Shown here in pieces: positions 36,001 through 48,000 of a stretch of DNA of 64,000 bases. Made by a program: the position numbers and the translations under genes. The stretch's first letter is position 1. Every line of letters begins with the position of its first letter. The notes below the pieces were generated by a model. That model was given only the letters and a program-made list of their open reading frames with translations, had not been told where the DNA came from and made no database searches. The stretch is from contig CM069598.1 of assembly GCA_035771175.1 (NCBI GenBank), positions 9,884,668 through 9,948,667 on the forward strand, given 5' to 3'. Source of the DNA: Paratinospora sagittata. Its lineage: Eukaryota > Streptophyta > Magnoliopsida > Ranunculales > Menispermaceae.

Positions 36001-39000
36001 GTTTTCTTCATGTTTTGACCTTTTAAAACACGCTTCCCTCCATTTTCTTTATTTGTCATGCAGAAGCTTCTTTCGTGCTCTATTGTTATCCAAAGACGAA
36101 ACTAGTAAAATTTGGCTTAAATTTCTAGAAATTGTGGTTGCTGGGAGCTTTTTGTTGATTTATCTATATATTTCCTTAAAATTTTGAATTATATTCATGT
36201 GACTTAAGTTCATATGAATGGCAACCAAAGAGCTTAATTGATGTAATTGCAGTTGTACTTCTTGTACTCCTGTTGTATTCTTGTTTCGCTTTCTTTTAAT
36301 GAATTTGGTTCCTCTTTCTATTATAATAAAAAGGAGCTTAATTGTTGTTTTTTAAAATTCAGGTACTTATTTTATTCTATGTATTTAATTGTAAGATTTA
36401 TTCCAATATGCAGTTGATTTTCAATACAAATTGAACAATTTGTCTGTGCCTTTTCAACTTTAGCGAATGACCCACTTGCTAGTTCCTCTTAAACATTCGT
36501 GGTTAGAATGATGTACATCTCCTATATCTCTTTCAATTATGTTGATTGTGGAAAGTCTAAATATGTAAATATCAGAGGTGAGTGGCAGAATGTAGTTGGG
36601 TTTGAAGATCAGTGGTTATTGCATTTCTATGTTCCATATTGTTTTTAGCAGATGCGATGTTGTTTTTCATGTACTCATGCATGCGTGGAACAACTTTTTC
36701 TTTTAAGAACTTGTGATCTATTTCATGTGCTTTCAAGCCACTTGATCATATTTTTTTCATTTTATAAACTTAGCAAAAAGCTAAGGCTGCGTTTGTTATC
36801 ATTTTTAAATCCAGTTTTCTGTATTTAAAAACAAAAAGTGAAAAAAGTTATGAAAAACTTATTTGGTATATTGTGATTCAAAAAACGTTTTTAGAAAAAA
36901 GTTAAGAAAACAGGCTGTTTTTAGAAAACATACAAAAGTAGTTTTTTGAGTAGTTCTTTTGCTTGATTTGTAATTAATGGGGGACCGATATAAGCTTTTT
37001 TCACTTGATTTGTGTGAAATCTTAAAACAACCAAACAAGTTTTACTTGTTTTCCAAATTTAAAAAACATTTTTTGTATATGATACCAAACATATTTTCAA
37101 AAACTATAAATCAATTAAAAATGAGTTCATATTTCATTTTTTGGAAACTATTTTTAAATTGTATACCAAACGCGGCCTAAGCTTCTGGAATTTTGATTAC
37201 TATTTCGAGGAATTAGGACATTGCTTGGGTTGTAATTCTGAAACTTGCATCCTTTTCTTTTAGCTTCTACAATTTCACTTGAAGTTGTCAATAACCATAT
37301 CAAACAGTGATGTAGTGAGTATGTCCATACTTTATTGGCTAAGTCTAAGACTGATTTATTTCTGAGTTCTTTTGATGGTTAAAATTAGTATTTTGGTGCT
37401 TTTACGATTTTATCTTGATAGCAATTTTGTTAAGAAGTTGCTTGCTTGAGCAGGAATGGCAATAATGATGCAGTTACTAGGATGAAAGCTGCCGAGGAAG
37501 CATTGGAAGCAAAGGAAAAGGTAGTGGTTTGCTTGGCGATGTAGGTGGTCTTTGTTGCGTCACTTAAGATTTTGCAGCTGTTATTGATTTTGCATCTATA
37601 ACATGATTGCAGTTGTAGTATTTGCTGCTAGTAGAACGTAATAGCTGTTCTTATTTCTTCTATCTGCTCTGGGCTTTGAGCTGTTTTGTTCTGTCATTTA
37701 CTTTTTTCCAACTGTTGGTATCCTTCCTTGTTACCTTACTTGTTTGTTTTGTCAAATACAGCAAAAACCTTCATTTGAGCTGTCTGGGAAGCTTGCTGCT
37801 GAAACTAATCGAGTAAGGGGTAAAAGTTTTCAATGGCTCAAAACTTTGACCATAGTATCATGCTTTTCTTATTCTGGGTTTGTTAAATTAATTAAAACCT
37901 TTAGAAAGCTCAAGACTGTGTTCTGATGGCTTGACTAAATCAGCAAGGAACCTTAGTTGTCCTGTAAATCATGTATTTTTTTGTTTTTTTTCCACTAAAG
38001 ATATTTGATGCTAGCCATTGAAATGATGAAGTGTTTGAGATTTTTTTGGCATTCCCTTGTTAATTGGAATTTTATTCATGTCAGGTGTGACCTTGCTATT
38101 TAATGAACCACCGGATGCTCGGAAACCACATGTAAGATGGCGGCTTTATGTATTCAAGGGTGGCGAAGTTCTTAATGGTACTAGCCTCAAGGCTCTCCCC
38201 TAATACTATCAACATGTGCAATTATTGAGATAAATGCATAGTTGCCTTTGCTTCTGCTAACAGTCCTTTGGCATTTTACAGAATTTAATGGTAGCTGTGC
38301 TCCAGAAATTACTTTTGTAAATGCTAAATAGTGTCATGGTTCTCATGGGTAAAAGAGGACTTCAAATAACCTGGTTAAATTATTGTTGCATATAAAAGGA
38401 ATCCAGGGTCTAATCTTTTCGCATTCTGTGTCTCATCCATCTGTTCCTTCTTAGGCCAATCCTTGGAGGTGAGCTTTGAAATTTGTATATGGGTTACTCC
38501 TAGAAGAAGCTTGTTGTTAACTATGTAATTGGGAATCCCTTTTGGAATTTTTATGTTGTTTGTGTCCAGAAGAAGTTATTATTTGCATTGTGATCTGAAG
38601 TTGTGTCTATATTCAGTTTTAAAGTAAGAAGCTTATTCACAGGATGCTTTTATCCCTTTGGTTTTCTAGGAAGAGCTTGGTAGTCATATTTTATGATGAT
38701 ATGAGTAAAGGGTTCATTGGTCATTTATAGAAGGATGTTGCTTCTTTACTTCTGGGCATCGCTGTTGGTGATTATCAAAGTCTTGAAAAGTTTTTTCTTT
38801 TTCTTTATTTTGGTCTTTGAGCATTGTTTTGACTTTACCTGATGAGGGTTGCAGTGCTGTACTTGCTGTGGCACTTTTGTCATCTCTTGTGCTGTTGTAT
38901 GGCTTCATCCTACCAATCTTTTTTTCTTTCTTTCTTTCTTCTACTTTTTTCCTTTTTTTTACAAAAAAAAATAGTTATGGTTTCTAATGGTGAAGCTAAC

Positions 39001-42000
39001 AGGAAGGTTCTTTGTTGCTTCTTGAAGAACATGAAAATGAGTATCTCAAATAATTAATTGATCTATCATATTCTTGCCTAACGTCTAGGTGTTCATCGTT
39101 TGGACTTTCTTACAATTACTGCTACAACTTATGTTTATATTCTCTTTATTGTTATTGTTGTTGTTGTTGTTTAAACTGGCTTGCTCTGAATCTAACTGAT
39201 TGGGATAAAAATCTTGTGGACAGAACCACTATACATTCACCGGCAGACCTGTTATCTCTTTGGGAGAGAGAGGAGGGTGGCAGACATACCCACAGATCAT
39301 CCCTCCTGCAGCAAGCAACATGCTGTCATTCAGTTTCGGTAGATTCATACTTTGCAATCCTATATTGCAATTGATGTCCTAGGACTGTATCTTATTTTAC
39401 TTCCTTTTTTTTTCAGACAAGTGGAAAAAGAGCAGCCTGATGGGATGTTAGCAAAAAAAGTAAGGTAAGAGTAAGCAAATTCTTTCATGTTATCCTCAAG
39501 TTGAATCTAAGTTTACCACATAGTTCAGTCCTAACATGATTTTCTGTCTCCACTTGACTAGGCCTTACTTAATGGACCTTGGCAGCACAAATGGAACTTT
39601 CATTAATGTAAGCTACAGCACTCCCCTTCTCCTGTTTGTATTAATTACTGTTTAAGTTTTGTAACTATTTGATGGAAACTTTTACCATGCCCTATTTTTA
39701 ACTCTTTCTTTTTTTATCGTGCAGGATAATCGCATTGAACCTCAACGCTATTATGAACTTATTGAAAAAGACACTATTAAGTTTGGTAATAGTAGGTAGG
39801 CCATTAACTGCTAAGACTATAACACATATCATAATCAAGTATAAGGTTTCTATTTCCAATAAAATACAAGTATTTTTTGTCTTTTTTTATATGTTTTTTA
39901 GTATGAATTTATGAAAGGCAAAACTTGCTATCAACTACTTTGAGCCTCTTAATACGTGTTGTTTACTTACTTAATGTTGGTAGACTAGTTGTTTCCTTTA
40001 TTTTTATGTATATGGGGTTAGGAATGGATGTCTTTAAATTTGACTTATGCCTCTACTTATGTCTTTGAATTATCAGAGTGGTTCATTTAGACATAGCCAA
40101 GTAAGTAGCCATGAATGCGACTTTGTGAGGATTATTTTTGATTTTCCATACCCTGTCCTTCCTCCACACCATTTCCTGTCCCATGTCCTGGACCTCATTT
40201 ATTGATCTAGACCCAGTTGGACAGTTAGTTGGCCATTCCAAGAGTGCGAAGGAAAGGTTTAAACATTTGCAGCATAGTAAAACAAAAAGTTACATGGTTG
40301 GAAGAGAGCAATGAATATGTACAAGATGACGGGGAAGATTGGATGGAGATGTTAGAGTTCTTGAAGACATTCAAGATGTTCCTAACTCATTTAAGCAAAG
40401 AAAACCAGTGGAGTAAAGGCCCATACTGGCAAGGTACAGAAATAGAGCTTGACAATTTGTAGTTTGACATGAATATGAATTATGAGTCATGTCAAAGGCT
40501 TCAGTTGGAGGGGTTCAAGGGACCAAATGAAGTGTTGACTTGGAATGTGCGAGGTTGTGGTTCTCTATCTATGAAAAGAGCCATTAAGGAAGTGTTAGTA
40601 CGGGAAATTCAGGTTTGGTGGTGTTGCAGGATATGAAAAGGGTTGAAATTAGGATATTTACCATAAGCAATAACTGAGGTTAGGTTGGGCTAGATTGGGA
40701 GGCATGGTGTTGGCCTGAGATGACCGAAGATTAAAGTTGTTGAACATTCCTCGGAGAATTTATGATGTTGGTGGCTTGTTGCAAGCTAAGAAGGATGACT
40801 AAGACGATCGTGGTTTTCCAGGATTTATGGTTTGTGAATTTGTGTAGGGCAGAGAGGAGGAAACCTTACCTAACGTTGGGTTGGACGAGTGGTGAAGTTG
40901 AGGGGCATAAGGTTCTATATACTATAAACTAGACCATGAGGTCAAGCCTCCTCACTCACACAACAACGTCCTTGAGTGTTTGTGGCTGTACCCCAAGGGA
41001 CTAGTGGGGGTGGGCCCCCTGATACCGCTGACCTCAAAAAAAAAAAAAAAAGAGAAAGAAAGGTGGAAACCTTTGGGATGAAAATGATTGTTTGAGCGTC
41101 ATTTGTGGCTCGAGGTGTTGTTTGGGAGGTTACTTCAATGTGGTTCAAGCACAATGGAGAAACTTAACAACCCTCATAGCCGACTCAATCTAAATCAGGC
41201 GATATGGGTACAAAGTAGAAATAGTGTTCTCCTAATCTCAAAATGTTTTTCCATTTAGTACCAAATTGTAAAGTTAGTAGAGGATTGCCTAATGCTCACT
41301 CTCTCTTCCCTTGTTCCTCTCCCTTGCTTTCACTCGTGTTTCAACAGAATCAATATTCTTCAATATGATGTTACTATCTGTAATTATTGCTACAATTGTA
41401 GTGGTGGGACTCTTGTTAGAGATGTTAAATGTCTCTCAGCGTGAGGTATGGCTTGATCTTGGTACCAAAATTCATCAAAATGCTCTTTGCTAGTTTTCTT
41501 GTGTCATATAAGAAAACTACAAAGAGGTAAGACATGATGAAACATCATCACTTTCTGCCAACACTGGCATCATTCAGTGTTGTCAAGGCCAAGCTTAGAC
41601 CACAACTTGTCCATCGCCTAGGCCGTGCCTATGCACCACCTTGCCTAGGGTTAATCACCTAAACATAGCCTTGACGCCTGGACAATACTGGCATCATTAT
41701 TGTTTCCATCGAAGAATTGGATGGTCATACCTTGTAGTCTAAAGAAAATATTGGAACATCTAAAGGATCAAAGCATAACAATCTAGATTTGTTCATGAAC
41801 GATGAAAGGGTTTTTGATAGTGGTATAATTTGTGTTCTACTGGCATTGACTACAACAAAACCTTTTCTTTGTGACAACTTCATATAAATAATTTCACAAC
41901 TACTAACCATCAGGAGCATTACATTAAACATCATTTAAGGTCATTGACCAATATAGTTCGGTTAGTACCACATAATCATTGCTTGTTGATCTTCCTGCTA

Positions 42001-45000
42001 GTGTTGCATTCATCCTACTTCTTGTATTCACTTACGCATGGGTGCAATTGTCACATGCTTCGCGCTACAAATCACAACCCAGGAAAATGGAAGAGAAAAC
42101 AACAGTAGAGTTAGCATTAAAAAAATCACTTACAAAAACATGAAAACTTAGGAAATGACGAAATTTCATTTTTTCAAATTTTTTATTTTACGTTTTGAGT
42201 TATCTAAAGATGAAAACTTGGGAAATGTCATTTTGTAAGATGGAAGGGAAAACAGTAGTAGAGTAGTATGTAAATTTCTTTTACATATGAAAACATGAAA
42301 ACTTAGAAAATGAAAATTTTATTTTTCCAAGTTCTTTATTTTACGTTTTGAGTACTATGAAGATGAAAACTTGAGAAATTTCATTTCCCAAGAAAAAGAG
42401 GAAGAATAGACCTGACCATTGACTTTGAGAAGGATACGAGGCGATTGATCGTTGGGCTTCTTGACTTCGTCTTGGTTTGTAACACCCAACATATTTACTG
42501 ATACATGATTTGATACAATAACACTCGATAGGGGTATACTTTCTGATACAATAACAACTAACATCTTTATCGATACACTATCCGATGCAAACAATGTCTC
42601 ATCTCTTCTATACCAAAATCACACATAACTAGGGAAAACAAAAGTATAGTAGTATGCAAAAAAAAAATTAACTTACAAAAACGTGAAAATTTGGGAAATG
42701 ACTTTTTAGAAATTAGGAAACTTGGGCAATGACATTTCCCAAGTTTTCATCTGAATGGTACTCAAAATGTAAATTAAAAAAATTAGGGAAAATGAAATTT
42801 TGTCATTTACCAAGTTTTCATGTTTCTGTAAGTGAAGATTTTTTATATACTACTCAACTAATGTTTCCTCTTGTCTTTCCTAGTTGCGTGATTTTGGTAC
42901 AGAAGAGAGGAGCCGTTGTTTGTATCAGATAGTTTATCGGAAAAGAAGTTGGGTGTTACTATATTGGAACATATACCGGTATTGGGTATTATTGTATGTG
43001 ATTGTGTATCGGTAAATATGCCGGGGGTTACAAACTAAAAGGAAGTCAAGAAGCCCAACGATCAATCGTCTCGTATCTTTCTCAAAGTAAACGGTCAGGT
43101 CTATTCTTCATCTTTTTCTTGGGAAATGACATTTCTCAAGTTTTCATCGACTTGGGTTACAAACTAAGAGGAAGTCACGAAGCACAATGATCAATCGACT
43201 TGTATTCATCTTAAGGTTAAAGGGTCGGGTCTATTCTTCTGCTTTTTGGGAAATGACATTTCCTAAGTTTTCATCTTCCGGTGATGCAGTACACAACCAT
43301 AACGACTCAGTTTCTATTTTTCAGATTTCTATTTTGAGTTTCCTACTTTAACTAGGAAATATTTTGTTATTTCCTATTCCTTCTCTAAGTTTCCATTCTT
43401 GTTATTAGCAAGGTTCGAAACTTCGATTTCGCCCGACACTTCGACCTTTAAAAATCAAAATTAATTCGGAGAAGTTTGAGAAGTCTTGGAGAATTATTGT
43501 AAAAATTCGCCAACTTAGAGAAGTTTAAAGAATTTCTATATAGATGTTAAAATATGCATAATTACTATTAGAAATGATGAAAACAAACATAAATAGATAT
43601 TTTTCACATATAAAAGTATAAATATAATCGGTTGAAACATGTGTTTTTACATTAACATTGTTTAACGCACATCCAAGGATCGAAAATTCGATTTCAACTT
43701 GACTTCGGTCATTTGAAAATTGGAATTAATTTGGAGAAGTTTAATTTAACATGGAGAATTTTTGTAAAAATTTCCTAATTAGATAAGTTCAGAGAATTTT
43801 TTTTATATATGCTTAAATATATAGATTTATTGTAGTATAAGCTAAAAAGCTAATATAAATAAACACTTTTAATTCATAAAAATACCAATAAGTGACCTAA
43901 CAAAATCAATCTTATTAAGTTGGTTGATGAATTTGAAATGATGGCTTTTGGTCTTAATTTATTTTGTTTGTTTTGATATTTAGTTTTTTGGTGGCTTGCT
44001 TTTCAACCATATACTTTACTAGTTTGAATCTCACCATGCTTAATTTATTAGTTTATTATTTAAATGTATTATTTTTTAATCTTGTTTTATAAGAGTTACT
44101 AAAAAAAGATGGCTTTGGAAACTTTTTTAATTTATTTTTAAGTTTTTATCTTATTTCAACTTTATTTATTTATTTTTTTGCTTCTTTTCTTCTCTTTTTG
44201 GTAAAGCATATCTCATAAACTACATAATTTGTTAGCTTATTAAATTATTTTTTAAAATTTATATTGCTATGTTGGTTGATGAAGTTGAAAATAATACATA
44301 ATTATTGATATTTTTTTGTTTTATTAATGAAATAACATTTTTTTACTTCTTTGTCGAATTTCATCGAACTTTGTTGAATTTTATCGAATTTTATTGAATT
44401 TTTTGTCGATTTTTTGCATTTTTGAATTGAAAAATAAAAATTTTATTGAAGTTTATCGAATTTCGGCAAATTTTATCGAACTATTTCGGCGAATTTTTGT
44501 ATTTTTTATTTTACATCCACTTCGCACTTCGATGGTAAAATCAGAGAAATAATTCGTAGAAGTTCGTCGAATTTTGGAGAATTTTCGAACCATGTGCTTT
44601 GCTACCTACTAATTGATTTGTTATGAATTGAATTTTAAAATCCTAAGCCTTATTGTTGATTTTGTGTCATTGATAAGTAGGCTTTGTTTGCTACTTCGCT
44701 TACTATGGCTCAACTTCTGTAAATTTAGACTCAAACTTCAAACTTGGGAAATGTCATTTCCCAAGTTTTCTAATTTTTGAAAACAAGAAGGGTAGCCCAC
44801 CATCGTTTTGAGTACCTTGAAGATGAAAACTTTTTTAATTTTCCTTTTTATGGGTACTTAGAAAACAGGAAGGGTACTCAACCCAACCAATGTTTTGAGT
44901 GCCCTGAAGACAAAAACTTTTCTGATTTTTCTTTTTGGGTACCCTAAAAACAGGAAATGTACTCAACCCAACCAACATTTTGAGTACCCTGAAGACGAAA

Positions 45001-48000
45001 GCTTTTTTGATTTTCTTTTTGGGGTACTCTGTAAACAGGAAGGGTACCCAACCTAACATAGTCAGACCTTCTGGACCTCTTCTTAGCTTCCTTTCCCTTA
45101 GTTCTGTCTTTTACCATACTTTTTACAGTGTAGAAGAATCCATTCAACAACTCAGATCCATCAAGAAATTTGCATCAAACGACGTGAAATCTCTTACTTC
45201 AAGTCAAAGTTCGTAAGTCGTGTTAGCGTATGGACATTTGGAGATTATTGATGGATCGATTAATTGCCAACTTTATAGAAGGTCGATAATTTCATGCGTA
45301 CACTCTCAGAGCCATCTATTATTATGCTCCTTAGATATTCCTGGTATAAACAGGTGGAGAAGATGCGGTAAGTGAAAGATTACGACCAAATACCAACCCA
45401 ACCCAATTAAGTCGGGTTGAAAAAAATATCAACCCAACCCAATAACTTCGGGTTGGTCAGATTAGTTTATTCAATGTATCATAATAAAATAGAATGATCT
45501 ACTCTATTTTTAAAGTCTAAATATCGTTTATGAAATTATTTCTATGTCAAATACAAATATTATAATACTTATTAAGGTGATTTCTTTCATGTTATTTTCA
45601 TTATATTATTTTGGATTATTCAACTGTAGTAAATGACTATAGTAAAAATGATAAATATAAAGTGCTAGCTATCACTTTTAATTAGTTCGGGTTCATTCGG
45701 GTTGGTTTGGTTATTTTTTTATAAAACCTTGACCTAACCCAAACCAATCAGGTTACAAATATTTAAACCCAACCCAACCCAATTTGATATATCAACCTAA
45801 CCCAATCCAACCCAATTTAATATATAAACCCAACCCAAGTGGCCTTTGCATGGAGCAAAGCCTTGTGTCGTGGCCACGAATGGGGATGCATACACGCCAT
45901 AGAGTGAAATTCCACTAATTAAAGTGACTTGGACGCATACAGCAAAGAGCTTTGAATGCACCAATTATGAAGAGTGGTCTATTAACAATCCATGACAAAA
46001 ATAGAGGTAGAGGGAAACCTAAAATATAATGGGCAAAGATAATTAAGATATAACTACCTGTTAAAATGTTGATAACTTGACATAGCTCGTGAAATAATGT
46101 GTAGTGGAGGAAATGTATTCATATAGTCGACCCTATATAGTTGGAAAAATCAAGACAATGAATAGCAAAATCAAGATAATGAAATGTTCACTTAGCTATA
46201 TGTTTTGGTTGTTAGCTAGCTCTAACTACTTCATTTCTAAATAGTTTCTTTTCCAAAAAAAAAATAATTCTAAATACTTTCATGCCATATAGCTCATTTC
46301 AATAAGATCTATATTGGAATTTTTTATTTTAAAGCATTTTTCTAAAATTGTCTCCTGGTGACTGGTGCTTACACCTCCTAGTCGACTTAATCTGAATCAG
46401 GCGATATGGATACAAAGTAGAAATAGTGTTCGCCTAATCTCAAAATGTTTTTCCATTTATTACCAAACTGTAAAGTTAGTAGAGGATTGCCTACTGCTCT
46501 CTCTCTTTCCTTGTTCCTATTTCTTGCTTTCACTCGTGTGTTTCATCATAACCAATATTCTTCAATATGATGTTACTATCTACAATTATTACTACAATTG
46601 TATTGGTAGGACTCTAGTTAGAGATGCTAAACGTCTCTTAGCATGAGGTATGGCTTGATCTTGGTACCACAATTCACCAAAATGCTCTCGTGCCGTTTTC
46701 TTATATCAAATAAGAAAACAACAAATAGGTAAGGCATGATTAAACATCAGCACTTTTTGCCAACACTGGCCGCCATGCTTAGACCATAGCTTTTGATTTT
46801 ATTATTACTATATTGCCGCAAATATTTTTCTTCGTTATCATATGGGTTACATCAAATATGAATTTTTAAATTGTTATTGCATCATATGCCAAATTGTCTT
46901 ATTTTTAATGTTTTTTCTAATTTTTAGTTTGTGGCTCAAGATTGAAGAGTGTAAAATATAGTTTAAAACTTAAAATCTTTTTCTTACACAACATACTTAT
47001 ATATTATGGAGTACGCATGTAATTATATATACGAGGTTTGTATGTGAAAAACTAATTAATTATTTACTTAGGGAGCTAACTATAAGTAAAATATTATTTA
47101 CAATGCTTCACCTAGGCCATCCTTATGCATTGCCTTCCTGGTTTGGTTAATCGTCTAACATAGCCTTGACTCGTTGAGTGGGGGGTTCTCTGTTTCGGAG
47201 TGGTGTATAAATTGGGCAAGTTGTTTTTAGGGCTGGGCTGTTGTTGTTCTTTGATGTTTGTGGGAGCTTTTGGGTGCTGTCGTGTTTGTTTCTTGGGGGC
47301 TTTGGTTCCCTGTTGGTCTGGTGCATCTCTGATGCCCTGTTTTGTTTGTTATCCTTTTCATTAATAAAAGTTTGTTTCGTCTCAAAAAAAAAAAAAAGAA
47401 AAAAGAATTTGTTTCCATGGAAGAATTGGATTTACATACCTAAATAAAATATTGGAACATCTAAAGGATCAAAGCATCATAATCAAAATCTTTTGTTATT
47501 ATACATGATCTAACATGTGCTATACTTTCCAAAATTAAGACCCTTTTAGAATATAAATACACAAATGTATATTGTAGATTTGTTCATGAATGATGAAAGG
47601 GTTTCTGATACTGTTGTAATTTGTTTTCTGCTGGACAAGGATTACGACAAAACTAATGATGTTTTCTATGTGACAACTTCAGTTTTTTTTTTTAGAAGAT
47701 GCATTGTCTGTATAGTTAGTTGTATAACCAGCTTTATCACCCAATCACACGTTCGAGGAGGCATCAGGCCCATTCCTGATCCCTTAATCCCCCTCACCCC
47801 CCAAGGTGAGGCAGTGACAAGAGTTGAACTTGGAACTTTAGGCTTCCAAAGCCACCTCTTTACCAACTGTACTTTGTGACAATTTCATATAAACAATTTC
47901 ACAACTACTAGCCATCTGGTGCATTACATTAACATCATTTACAGTTAGTGACCAATATAGTACCACATTTTCATTGCTTACTGATCTTCCTGTTGATTTA

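Larger units (their letters stand above)
31186..37453 (+). other. Intron 2 of the DDL-like gene (6.3 kb, transposon-loaded)
   Basis: Holds an antisense 5'-truncated LINE (33971-35509) and a Tourist-like MITE (36785-37177). The remainder is AT-rich, with short repeats such as AAGCCTCA near 31510-31570 and two similar AGGCTTxxC patches at 31868-31990. I see no further gene. Confidence 0.65.
46370..48000. repeat. Intron 9 direct duplication, unit 2
   Basis: Second copy of the 41180-41995 block, about 5.2 kb downstream in the same orientation. It is enlarged by an AT-rich insertion (about 46790-47090), a retroposed poly-A tail (47165-47401) and a SINE (47683-47872). Confidence 0.8.

Noticed and set aside
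44780..45060. CRISPR-like repeat array
   Set aside because: Units are adjacent 82-85 bp minisatellite repeats without spacers, in a plant intron.
47241..47447. Short hydrophobic frame in intron 9
   Set aside because: It lies in a retroposed T/G-rich 3' end ending in poly-A, so it is non-coding.
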